The notes under the pieces were generated by a model that was given only the letters and a program-made list of their open reading frames with translations, made no database searches and had not been told where the DNA came from. Both the position numbers and the translations under genes were made by a program. From Nevskia soli (lineage in GTDB: Bacteria > Pseudomonadota > Gammaproteobacteria > Nevskiales > Nevskiaceae), in NCBI GenBank assembly GCA_026224805.1, contig JAMFRN010000239.1:1-39003 (forward strand): a stretch of 39,003 nucleotides of DNA. Direction: 5' to 3'. Shown in pieces: positions 16,474 to 24,239 of the stretch. Position 1 is the stretch's first letter; every line of letters begins with the position of its first letter.

Positions 16474-17636
16474 TGCGGCGCGCCGTGTTGCTTCTGGGTC
16501 TGAGCGTCGGTTTGCTGGCAGCGGCAACCTGTGCCGCGCATGAGGGCGAGGTGCATCGGGATGAGGGCGGCGCGCTGCCTCTGTCCGCCGCCGCGCTGGC
16601 CGAGCGGCCGCGGCGCCTGCCGGACGGCGAGTTGTTCCTGCCCAAGCCGGCGCAGAGGCTGCTCGGTATCCGCACGGTTGCCTGGTCGGCTGATGTCGCG
16701 GACCAGCCGCTGTCCCTGGTTGCGGAAGTGCAGGCACAACCTGCCGAGGCCCTGACCCTGGCCGCACCCGAGCCTGGGCGGCTGGAGCCGGGGGATGCGG
16801 CCTGGCCGCTGCAGGGCCAAAGCCTGCATGCGGGCCAGGTGCTGGCCTGGCTGCGCCCACAGATCAATCAGCGGGATGCCGCGCGGCGTCGCGCCCAGAT
16901 CGCGGATTTCGACCAGAAGCTGATCATCGCCAATCTCAATGTCGAACGTCTGAACATGCAGAGCGCCGTCAACGGCGACCAGAAGGTCGCCACCGGCAAT
17001 ATCTACCTGGAAGAGGCGGTGGCGGAGCGCGATGCGCTGCTGCATGAGCGCGAGCAGATTGCCGACAGCTTCGAAGATCGGGTGCCTCTGCGGGCGCCGG
17101 TTTCCGGCCGCGTGATCGCCGCGCCGGCCCGCATCGGCGATGTGGTGGCGGCGGGGCAGATCCTGTTCCAGGTCAACGACCCTTCGCACCTGCGTCTGGC
17201 CGTGCTTGGCTTCGACCCCGGATTGGCTCGGCGTCTGCGCTCGGTGCATGCCAATCTCGGTGCTGCCGGCGACGTGGAGCTGGTTTATCGCGGGCAGGAA
17301 CCGCTGTCCGGTGCGCCGGGGTGGCGGCTGTTGTTCGATCCGCTGGAGAAGGGCGGCGCTGCCGCCAGCGATGATGACGCACTCTTGCCGGGGCAACTGG
17401 TGGAGTTGCGCGCGCAGGCCGCCGCGGCGGATAGCGCCACGTTGCCATCCGGTGCCTGCGCCATCGATGCGGGAGGCGTGGCCGTGGTCTGGGTGCACCG
17501 CGCACCCGAACGCTTTGTACCGCTGCGGCTGAAATCCTGCGACTCCGGCATCGCGCCGAGACCCGGCGGTACGCAGCTGGCGCAAGGCGACCGGCTGGTG
17601 ATCCACGGGGCTGGCCTGCTGTCACAGTACCGCTAG
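16470..17636 (+). CDS. RND periplasmic adaptor subunit (HlyD/CusB-like), second copy
   Basis: This 388-residue adaptor has a signal peptide after which the chain would begin A-H-E-G-E-V-H or H-E-G-E-V-H. Biotinyl-lipoyl halves are visible (L-A-A-P-E-P-G-R-L-E-P, H-A-G-Q-V-L-A-W-L-R-P; then L-R-A-P-V-S-G-R-V-I, V-A-A-G-Q-I-L-F-Q-V) around a helical hairpin of about 60 residues (150-210). It shares the Q-V-L-A-W-L-R-P box with the first adaptor, so the two are probably diverged duplicates. Two adaptors beside one permease suggest a mixed or alternating adaptor ring, or one that serves a second pump elsewhere. It is the last gene of the tightly spaced series; 69 bases follow before the next gene. 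Confidence 0.88.
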   Translation: MMRRAVLLLGLSVGLLAAATCAAHEGEVHRDEGGALPLSAAALAERPRRLPDGELFLPKPAQRLLGIRTVAWSADVADQPLSLVAEVQAQPAEALTLAAPEPGRLEPGDAAWPLQGQSLHAGQVLAWLRPQINQRDAARRRAQIADFDQKLIIANLNVERLNMQSAVNGDQKVATGNIYLEEAVAERDALLHEREQIADSFEDRVPLRAPVSGRVIAAPARIGDVVAAGQILFQVNDPSHLRLAVLGFDPGLARRLRSVHANLGAAGDVELVYRGQEPLSGAPGWRLLFDPLEKGGAAASDDDALLPGQLVELRAQAAAADSATLPSGACAIDAGGVAVVWVHRAPERFVPLRLKSCDSGIAPRPGGTQLAQGDRLVIHGAGLLSQYR

Positions 17637-17705
17637 CGCGTTTTCGGTTTAGCCGCCTACATCTCCCGCGTTGGCGAGATCATTAGTTTCCATTCGGAGA
17701 GGCCG

Positions 17706-18419
17706 ATGCAGCGTCACGAAACAAGGGTGCGGACGCTATTGGCTGTGACCACGCTTTGGGGGTGTGCCGGGTTCGCCCTGGCGGATGCGGCGCTTCCGCC
17801 AGACGCCGCGGTGGACCTGATCAATACCAATTCGCCGGCTTTGTCCGCCAGCGTGAATTGCCGGTTTATTTTCGAATACACCGGGAGCGATCAGGCTGCC
17901 GGGAGCGGCGGGGCAGGGACCATCAGCCGAGGAGTCACCTATTCGGGCGCGCTGTTTGACGGAAGGCTTGGATTTTCCGGCGATCGACAGTCGATTTCCG
18001 GACTGGGCCTGGCTTTCGATTTCGACCTGATGAACGACTCCGGGCACGGCCGCATGGCGCGTGAGTCGGGATCGAGCAATGCCGAAGCCGCAATCCGGCT
18101 CGGGAACGTTGCGTCGGCGGGCTTCACCATTGCGGATGTGACGCCGCAAGACAAGTCCATTTCGCTGGACTGGCTGCGGGTCGCGCTTCCACCGGAATCC
18201 TTCTCTTCGCTGGATCGGGTCGCGGGAGAGTACAGGGCAAAGGGATGGAATTCCGGCAGGAATGCCGGCGCCTGCGCCTTGGGCGCCGCGAGGATACTTG
18301 AAGTCCGATGGAACGGTCTCGACGGAAGCCCGGGTAAGACAGACATATTGTGGTCCGGTGATCCGGCTGGGCTTGCGCAAGCGCTCAAGACCATTCTGCA
18401 GTCGGCCGGGAAATCATAG
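17706..18419 (+). CDS. Secreted protein of unknown function
   Basis: I do not recognise this 237-residue protein. It has a signal peptide (C-A-G-F-A-L-A-D-A, cleavage near 27) and a beta-rich mature part with G-V-T-Y-S-G-A-L-F-D-G-R-L-G-F-S-G and L-G-L-A-F-D-F-D-L repeats of polar and hydrophobic residues. A G-G-A-G-A-G-G ribosome-binding-like stretch precedes the ATG. Codon use is less GC-biased than that of the adaptors upstream. It may be the last gene of the metal locus or a separate unit; no terminator is visible between them. Confidence 0.65.
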   Translation: MQRHETRVRTLLAVTTLWGCAGFALADAALPPDAAVDLINTNSPALSASVNCRFIFEYTGSDQAAGSGGAGTISRGVTYSGALFDGRLGFSGDRQSISGLGLAFDFDLMNDSGHGRMARESGSSNAEAAIRLGNVASAGFTIADVTPQDKSISLDWLRVALPPESFSSLDRVAGEYRAKGWNSGRNAGACALGAARILEVRWNGLDGSPGKTDILWSGDPAGLAQALKTILQSAGKS

Positions 18420-18720
18420 TTTGCGGGTTTGAGTGCCAAAGCCTGGACCAGCCCTCCTGCGCACGCAAGCGGATGAAATGACTTGGCATATTGGCTGTCC
18501 GTCATAAATGGTCAATAAATCTGCAACACCACTGTGCAAGGCTCGCACTGCGGATAAATATCGGGCTCGCCCCAGGGGATTTGAATGGTGGAATGCCGGC
18601 ACAGGGCTTCCACATGCGTAGCGGCACGACAAGACTAGCGTCACGCCGATGGCGGGACGAACCCCGGCAAAATTTATCGACGCACCATCCGCTCATCCGT
18701 ATTCAAGAAAAGGCTTTCAA
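18420..18720. other. Intergenic region before the DUF5132/ATPase cluster
   Basis: This 301-base gap is AT-richer than the genes around it, especially 18495-18570, and probably carries the promoter of the DUF5132 cluster. I see no gene, no strong hairpin and no recognised operator. Confidence 0.4.
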
Positions 18721-19158
18721 ATGTCGAAATTCAAAGTGGACAGCACTGTCGGCAACGGCCAGGCGGAACCGGTCGCGCCATCCGCCAACGCCGCGGCTGC
18801 GGAAGCGCCGAAGGTCGAGCAGAATGGCAGCGCCAAGGATGATGGCATCAGCAGTGTCGCCGCCATCGGCATCGTTGCCGTGGGCGCCGCGCTGATCGAG
18901 GCCGCGCTGATTCCCGGTATCGTCATCGGCGTCGCCGCCGCCCTGGCGCCCAAGTATGTCCCGCAACTCGGCGACAAGCTGCGGCCCCTGTTCAAGTCCA
19001 CCGTCGGCGGTCTCTACAAGCTCGGCCAGAAGACCCGTGAAGCCGTCGCCGAAACCCGCGAACGGGTGCAGGATCTGGTGGCCGAAGTCACCGCCGAGCA
19101 GGCCCAGCCCGTAGCCGCAGCCGCGGCTCCCGAAGCCGCCGCCGCGCCGCACGCCTGA
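18721..19158 (+). CDS. DUF5132-like small membrane protein
   Basis: The 145-residue protein has an Ala-rich disordered N-terminus (1-42), one long or re-entrant hydrophobic stretch (44-78: V-A-A-I-G-I-V-A-V-G-A-A-L-I-E-A-A followed by L-I-P-G-I-V-I-G), the P-K-Y-V-P-Q box and a charged amphipathic helix (84-125) that may form a coiled coil. The I-E-A-A-L-I-P-G-I-V-I-G core matches the DUF5132 family, for which no function is known. The ATG at 18721 fits; an in-frame upstream start at 18649 would add a non-homologous stretch. Family members tend to lie beside metal P-type ATPases, as here, so an accessory role in that transporter is a reasonable inference. Confidence 0.78.
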   Translation: MSKFKVDSTVGNGQAEPVAPSANAAAAEAPKVEQNGSAKDDGISSVAAIGIVAVGAALIEAALIPGIVIGVAAALAPKYVPQLGDKLRPLFKSTVGGLYKLGQKTREAVAETRERVQDLVAEVTAEQAQPVAAAAAPEAAAAPHA

Positions 19159-19167
19159 TCAAGCTCG

Positions 19168-19193
19168 CCGCGAGGCGCAGCCGCGCCTCGCGG
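19168..19193. repeat. 10-bp hairpin between DUF5132 and HMA2 genes
   Basis: Arms 19168-19177 and 19184-19193 pair perfectly around a 6-base loop, 9 bases after the DUF5132 stop. No T-run follows. It may partly terminate or stabilise the mRNA so that the small DUF5132 protein is made in excess over the ATPase. Confidence 0.5.
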
Positions 19194-19240
19194 ACGTTCG
19201 TCCCAACGAAATATGCCGGCCGTGCCGGTCTGGAACAACG

Positions 19241-19903
19241 ATGAGACATAAAGCCCACCTCGCGCATCGGACGCACGGCCGGATGCGCATGAAGATCCCG
19301 TCGGCGAAGGGCAACCAGGAACTGCTCAATCAGTATCAGCAGGTATTTTCCGCGCTGCCGGGGGTGGAGAGCGTGGAGGCCCGCGCCGATACCGGCAGCA
19401 TCGTGCTGAATTACGATCCGCAGATGCGGGTGGAGTTCGAGTGCGGCCTGCACGAGTGCTGCGAGGCGCATCACATCGTGCCGCCGCATGCGCATCCCCA
19501 CCATCATCACCACAGCCATCAGCATCAGCAGCAACATGCCGAGGAGCGGCCCGGCGACGAGATTGAGCACATGGCACGGCAGATCCAGGCGGAAGCCGAA
19601 TATCTGGCGGCGCACTCTGAATCGGCCAAGGTGCTGGTCGACTTCTTCAGGGATCTGGATCGCCAGATCAAGGTTTCCAGCGGCAACGCCATCGACCTGA
19701 AGATCGTGCTGGCCGCCGGCCTCACCGCCTTCACCATCCTGGAGATCGGCGCGCACGCGGCGACGCCGATGTGGGTCACCCTGGCAATTTTCGGCCTCAA
19801 TCATTTCGCCGAACTGCACCACCAGCAGCACGCGCACCAACAGCATCAGCAACACCAGCAGCATCCGCTGCACGGCATGGCGGTCGCTGCTCCGGCCCGC
19901 TGA
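19241..19903 (+). CDS. HMA2-domain membrane protein with two His-rich tracts
   Basis: The 220-residue protein begins with a ferredoxin-like HMA2 fold (about 3-60: G-R-M-R-M-K-I-P, L-P-G-V-E-S-V-E-A, T-G-S-I-V-L-N-Y-D) that lacks the usual Cys-x-x-Cys metal site. A Cys/His region follows (C68, C73, C74, then 12 His between 77 and 99), a helical linker, two hydrophobic stretches (about 154-190) and a second His/Gln-rich tail (193-211). The His tracts probably bind Zn, Ni, Cu or Co. The gene stands 34 bases before the P-type ATPase, so it may deliver metal to that pump or act as its regulatory subunit. The ATG at 19241 gives a start directly before the HMA-like fold. Confidence 0.82.
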   Translation: MRHKAHLAHRTHGRMRMKIPSAKGNQELLNQYQQVFSALPGVESVEARADTGSIVLNYDPQMRVEFECGLHECCEAHHIVPPHAHPHHHHHSHQHQQQHAEERPGDEIEHMARQIQAEAEYLAAHSESAKVLVDFFRDLDRQIKVSSGNAIDLKIVLAAGLTAFTILEIGAHAATPMWVTLAIFGLNHFAELHHQQHAHQQHQQHQQHPLHGMAVAAPAR

Positions 19904-19937
19904 ACAAAGCTGAACCAACAAGACAATCTGGTGGGGC

Positions 19938-22073
19938 GTGGACTTTTCGATTCGCCATAGCATTCTCGGGCGGGCGCGGCTGCACGTGCCCGAGCTGAAG
20001 CGGCGCGGCAAGCTGGCCGACAGCCTGCTGCTCTGGGTGCAGGAGCAGAGCGGGGTGCGCAGCGCGCGCCTCAATCACGATTGCGCCTGCCTGGTGATCG
20101 AGTACGAAGCGGCGCAGCCCCTGGTGTTCGTCACCCTGATGCAGCACCTGCGCGATATTCCTGCCAGCGGTTTCCGCGCGCTGGCGGGGCCGCAGAACTT
20201 GGCGTTGAACGGCTCAGGGGCGCTGCAACGCCGCACGCAAGGCTTGGCGCATGCGCCGCGGCGCTGGCCGTTGCTGTGGCCCACCGTGTCGGTGGCGCTG
20301 TCGCTGTCGCGCAGCCCCATGCTGACCACGATCAACATGCCGCTGCTGCTGTGGAACGGACTGCCGATCTTCCGCCGCGCCTGGCGCGTCTGGAGCCGGG
20401 AGCGGCGCCTCAACATCGATTTCCTCGACACGCTGGCGGTGATTGCCTCGCTGTGGCAGGGCAACCAAGTGGCCGGCGCCATCATCGTCTGGCTGATCCA
20501 GCTGGGCGACTGGATTCGCGACCTCACCGCCGCCGGCTCCAAGCGCGCGGTCAAGGATCTGCTGCAATTCCAGGAAAAGACCGCCTGGCTGCTGCACAAC
20601 GGCGAAATCATTTCGGTGCCCACGGCACAGCTGGCACCCGACGATGTGCTGGTGGTCTACCCGGGCGAGATCATGCCGGTCGACGGCGAGGTGCTGGAAG
20701 GCCGCGCCCTGCTGGATCAGAAGACTATCACCGGGGAGGGCCTGCCGGTCACGCGCAGCAAGGGCGAGCCGGTATTCGCCGCTTCGGTGCTGCGCGAGGG
20801 CCAGCTGACGGTACGCGCCATCCGCGTCGGCACGCAGACCATGGCCGGTCAGATCGCCGAACTGGTCGATAGCGCGCCGATCGGCGATACGCGCATGCAG
20901 AACCATGCCGAGCGCTTCGCCGACCGGCTGGTACTCCCGACCCTGGCCCTGGCCCTGGGCACCGCCGGGCTGACGCGCGATTTCAACCGCTTCCTGTCCC
21001 TGGTGATCGTCGATTTTGGCACCGGCATCCGCGTTGCCGCGCCGACCTCGGTGCTGTCGTCGATGACCCATGCCGCGCGCGCCGGTATCATCATCAAAAG
21101 CGGCGGCCACATGGAGCGGCTGGCCCAGGTCGACACCGTGGTGTTCGACAAGACCGGCACCCTCAGCCACGGCACGCCGCATGTGGTGGAGAGCATTTCC
21201 TATAACGCCCACCTCGACGCCGATGCGCTGCTCGGCCTGGCAGTGGCGGCGGAAACCCATCTCAAGCATCCGGTCGCCGAAGCGCTGCGCGCCAAGGCGC
21301 GCGAGCGCGGGATCCAGGTGCCGCGCTGTGACGAGACGGAATACAAAGTCGGCCTGGGTGTGGAAGGGCAGGTGGCGGGGTATTACCTGCACGTCGGCAG
21401 TGCGCGCTTCCTGCGCCAGAGCGGCATCGACACCGCGCGGGCAGACAGCGATCGCGCCAGCTTCGATCACCGCGGCTGCTCCTGCCTGTACATCGCGGTG
21501 GATGGCGTCATCGCCGGCGTGGTGGCCTACGAGGACCAGCTGCGGCCGGAAGCGCCGCTGGTGATCGAGGCCCTGCACGCGCTGGGCATCCGCGACACCA
21601 TCATGCTCACCGGCGACAACGCCGTGGTGGCGCGCGCCGTGGGTCGCAGGCTTGGACTCAGCCGGCAGATCGCGGAGATGATGCCGACGGACAAGGCGCG
21701 GGCCATCCAGGAGCTGCAGCGCGAAGGCCGGGTTGTGGCCATGATCGGAGACGGCATCAACGATTCGCCGGCGCTCACCTATGCCGACGTCGGCATCGCC
21801 ATGAAGTATGGCGCCGAGATCACCCATGAATCAGCGCATGTGGTGCTGATGGAAGATTCACTGTGGAAGGTGGTCAAGGCGGTGGAGATCTCGCGCGATG
21901 CCGTCAGCCTGATCAAGCAGAACTACGGCATCGTGGCGGTGATGAATGCGGTCGCGCTGGGCTTGGCGCTGCCCGGCAACTTGATCACGCCGGAAGTCAC
22001 CGCCCTGATCAGCAACGGTTCCGCCATTCTGGCCAGCATCAACGGCGTGCGTCCGCTGCTGCGGGATCGATGA
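19938..22073 (+). CDS. P1B-like P-type ATPase with a non-canonical transport motif
   Basis: The 711-residue protein has the catalytic parts of an active P-type ATPase: actuator T265-G-E-G, phosphorylation site D404-K-T-G-T, nucleotide-binding H444-P and G604-D-G-I-N-D. It starts with an HMA2-like domain (1-57) without Cys-x-x-Cys but with C49-A-C51. In the helix before the phosphorylation domain, where metal ATPases carry C-P-C, the aligned residues are F360-G361-T362 in V-D-F-G-T-G-I-R-V-A-A-P. The protein therefore lacks the transport cysteines and its cargo cannot be inferred from known subclasses. The actuator Ser is also Gly. The start is GTG at 19938. The stop overlaps the EcsC gene start (ATGA). 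It is expected in the inner membrane, exporting or importing a cation. Confidence 0.9.
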   Translation: MDFSIRHSILGRARLHVPELKRRGKLADSLLLWVQEQSGVRSARLNHDCACLVIEYEAAQPLVFVTLMQHLRDIPASGFRALAGPQNLALNGSGALQRRTQGLAHAPRRWPLLWPTVSVALSLSRSPMLTTINMPLLLWNGLPIFRRAWRVWSRERRLNIDFLDTLAVIASLWQGNQVAGAIIVWLIQLGDWIRDLTAAGSKRAVKDLLQFQEKTAWLLHNGEIISVPTAQLAPDDVLVVYPGEIMPVDGEVLEGRALLDQKTITGEGLPVTRSKGEPVFAASVLREGQLTVRAIRVGTQTMAGQIAELVDSAPIGDTRMQNHAERFADRLVLPTLALALGTAGLTRDFNRFLSLVIVDFGTGIRVAAPTSVLSSMTHAARAGIIIKSGGHMERLAQVDTVVFDKTGTLSHGTPHVVESISYNAHLDADALLGLAVAAETHLKHPVAEALRAKARERGIQVPRCDETEYKVGLGVEGQVAGYYLHVGSARFLRQSGIDTARADSDRASFDHRGCSCLYIAVDGVIAGVVAYEDQLRPEAPLVIEALHALGIRDTIMLTGDNAVVARAVGRRLGLSRQIAEMMPTDKARAIQELQREGRVVAMIGDGINDSPALTYADVGIAMKYGAEITHESAHVVLMEDSLWKVVKAVEISRDAVSLIKQNYGIVAVMNAVALGLALPGNLITPEVTALISNGSAILASINGVRPLLRDR

Positions 22074-22936
22074 ACGCAGGCGACGCTTCCGCGCCGGCCC
22101 CCGCCCATATCGAGGAACTGGCGCGTGCGGTGTTGTTGCTGGAACGTCCCAGCCTGGCGGCGCGGCTGGCCGAGCAGGCCGGCAAGCCGCTGAACCGCAT
22201 CATCCGGCTGCTGCCCCGTGCCGCCAACGACCGGCTGCAGACGGCGGTAAAGCTGGCCATCATGAATTGCCTGAAGATGGCCATCGGTTCGATGAACCTG
22301 CAGGCCGCCCCGCGACCCGCATCCACCTGGATGCCCAAGCTCATGAGCGGCATCACCGGCGGCGTCGGCGGCATCTTCGGCCTAGCGGCATTGCCGTTCG
22401 AGCTGCCGCTGACCACCACGCTGATGTTCCGTTCCATCGCCGAGATCGCGCGCAGCGAGGGCGAGGACCTGACGCAGCTGGAAACGCGGCTGGCCTGCCT
22501 GGAAGTGTTCGCACTGGGTGATCGCCGCTCCGCCGGCAGTCCCGGCATCGGCTACTACGCGGCGCGCACCGTGCTGACCCGGCTCACCAATGACGCCGCG
22601 GCCTATCTGGTGGTCGATCGCGGCGCGCTGGAAGTGTCCTCGCCGGTGCTGACGCGTCTGCTCGGCGAGATTGCCTCGCGCTTTGGCTTCGTCGTCTCCG
22701 AGCGCGTCGCTGCCGGCGCGGTGCCGGTGGTCTCCGCCCTGGGCGGCGCCACGGTCAACCTGATCTTCATGGAGCATTTCCAGAGGATCGCCCGCGGCCA
22801 CTTCACGGTGCGGCGCCTGGAGCGCCAGTACGGCAGCGCGACGATCAGCGAACTCTATGGGCAGCTGTCCGCCGGGCTGGCCTCGGGGCGGACCGCGCCC
22901 CGCGTGCCGCAGGCACTGCGGTCCGAACCTAAGTGA
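22070..22936 (+). CDS. EcsC family protein
   Basis: The 288-residue protein matches the EcsC family: a Gly-rich hydrophobic segment G-I-T-G-G-V-G-G-I-F-G-L-A-A-L-P-F-E-L (88-106) followed by T-T-T-L-M-F-R-S-I-A-E-I-A-R-S-E-G-E-D-L, and a second Gly/Ala-rich hydrophobic segment near 215-245. In Bacillus, ecsC lies beside an ABC transporter operon, but the biochemical role is unknown. Here it overlaps the ATPase gene by four bases and the DUF445 gene by four bases, so the three are surely cotranslated and probably work on the same membrane process. Confidence 0.85.
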   Translation: MNAGDASAPAPAHIEELARAVLLLERPSLAARLAEQAGKPLNRIIRLLPRAANDRLQTAVKLAIMNCLKMAIGSMNLQAAPRPASTWMPKLMSGITGGVGGIFGLAALPFELPLTTTLMFRSIAEIARSEGEDLTQLETRLACLEVFALGDRRSAGSPGIGYYAARTVLTRLTNDAAAYLVVDRGALEVSSPVLTRLLGEIASRFGFVVSERVAAGAVPVVSALGGATVNLIFMEHFQRIARGHFTVRRLERQYGSATISELYGQLSAGLASGRTAPRVPQALRSEPK

Positions 22937-24210
22937 GCACTTCGCCCATGTCCGCCGAAAGTACAGTTCTCTTGATGCCCGGCGGCAACAGTGGGCTGAA
23001 GCGCATGCGCGGCATCGCTACCGGCCTGCTGGTGCTGATGCTGGTGTTGTTCGTCGTCGCCTCGATCCTGCAGGCGCGCTTTCCCTTCCTGGCTTATCTG
23101 CGCGCGTTCGCCGAGGCGGCCACGGTCGGCGCCAGCGCCGACTGGTTCGCGGTGACGGCGCTGTTCCGCCACCCCTTGGGCATTCCAATTCCCCATACCG
23201 CCATCGTGCCGCGCAACAAGCAGCGCATCGGCGAAGCGCTGGGCCGCTTCATCTGCAACAACTTCCTCGCCCCCGAGGCGATCGAGGCCAAGCTCGAGCG
23301 TTTCGATGCCGCCGGCTGGGCGGCGCGCTGGCTGTCCGAGCCCGGTCACGCGGAGCTAGTGGCGGAGCGCCTGTCCGGAGCGCTACCGCTGATGCTCGAC
23401 CTGGTCGGTCACGAGCGCGGCCGCCAGTTCGCGCGGGACATGATTCGCAAGGGCATCGATTCCATCGCCGTGGCGCCGATGACGGCGCGCACCCTGTCGG
23501 TCCTGATGAAGCATGGCCAGGATCAGAAGCTGTTCGACCTGGCGCTCGAGGTGGGTGCCGCCTATTTAAGCCAGAACCAGGACGCGATCCGCGCCACGCT
23601 GTCCCAGCACAGTTCCAGCTGGGTGCCCGAATGGGTCGATGCGCGGTTGGCGGCCAAGCTGATCTCCGGCCTGAGCGCGACCCTGGCGCAGATGCGTGAT
23701 CCGGCCCATCCGCTGCGCGGCGAATTCCAGACCGCCGTCGAGAAATTTATCCGCCGGCTGGCGGACGATGCGGAACTGTACGAGCAATCCGAGCGTATCA
23801 AGGCGGAAGTGCTCGACAACGAAGTGGTGGAGTCCTATCTCGACTGGCTGGCGGCGGAGATCGAGACCTGGATCGCCACCGACAGCGCAGCTGCCGACAG
23901 CCTGCTGCTGCGCGGACTGCAGCATGCGCTGCAGGTCACCGCCAAGTGGCTGGAAGAGGATGAGCGCATCCGCGCCGCCGTCAACCAGTCGATCCGCAAC
24001 GCCGTGCTCACCACGGTGGTGCCGAACCGCGCCGAGATCGGCGACTTCATCGCCAGTGAAGTGGCGCGCTGGGACAGCCGTACCCTGGTCGCCCGCGCCG
24101 AAAACCAGCTCGGCAAGGATCTGCAATACATCCGCATCAACGGCACCGTGGTGGGTGGACTGGTGGGACTGATCATCTTCGTGGCGCAGAGAATCGCGGG
24201 CGTTCACTAA
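22933..24210 (+). CDS. DUF445 family (YjiN-like) membrane protein
   Basis: The 425-residue protein starts at a GTG overlapping the EcsC stop. It has a TM helix at about 27-46, the family box S-A-D-W-F-A-V-T-A-L-F-R-H-P-L-G-I-P-I-P-H followed by R-N-K-Q-R-I-G-E-A-L-G (about 69-105), a long mostly helical middle that may form coiled coils, and a closing TM helix (about 403-422). This layout of a helical domain held between two membrane anchors is usual for YjiN proteins, whose function is unknown. Context suggests a structural partner of the ATPase/EcsC unit. Confidence 0.87.
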   Translation: MSTSPMSAESTVLLMPGGNSGLKRMRGIATGLLVLMLVLFVVASILQARFPFLAYLRAFAEAATVGASADWFAVTALFRHPLGIPIPHTAIVPRNKQRIGEALGRFICNNFLAPEAIEAKLERFDAAGWAARWLSEPGHAELVAERLSGALPLMLDLVGHERGRQFARDMIRKGIDSIAVAPMTARTLSVLMKHGQDQKLFDLALEVGAAYLSQNQDAIRATLSQHSSSWVPEWVDARLAAKLISGLSATLAQMRDPAHPLRGEFQTAVEKFIRRLADDAELYEQSERIKAEVLDNEVVESYLDWLAAEIETWIATDSAAADSLLLRGLQHALQVTAKWLEEDERIRAAVNQSIRNAVLTTVVPNRAEIGDFIASEVARWDSRTLVARAENQLGKDLQYIRINGTVVGGLVGLIIFVAQRIAGVH

Positions 24211-24239
24211 CGTCAGGTCGCGGCAACGGGAGGGATACC

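Noticed and set aside
19838-19873. CAN-type repeat as a regulatory DNA repeat
   Set aside because: The repeat is explained by the His/Gln-rich tail of the HMA2 protein and stays within its frame.
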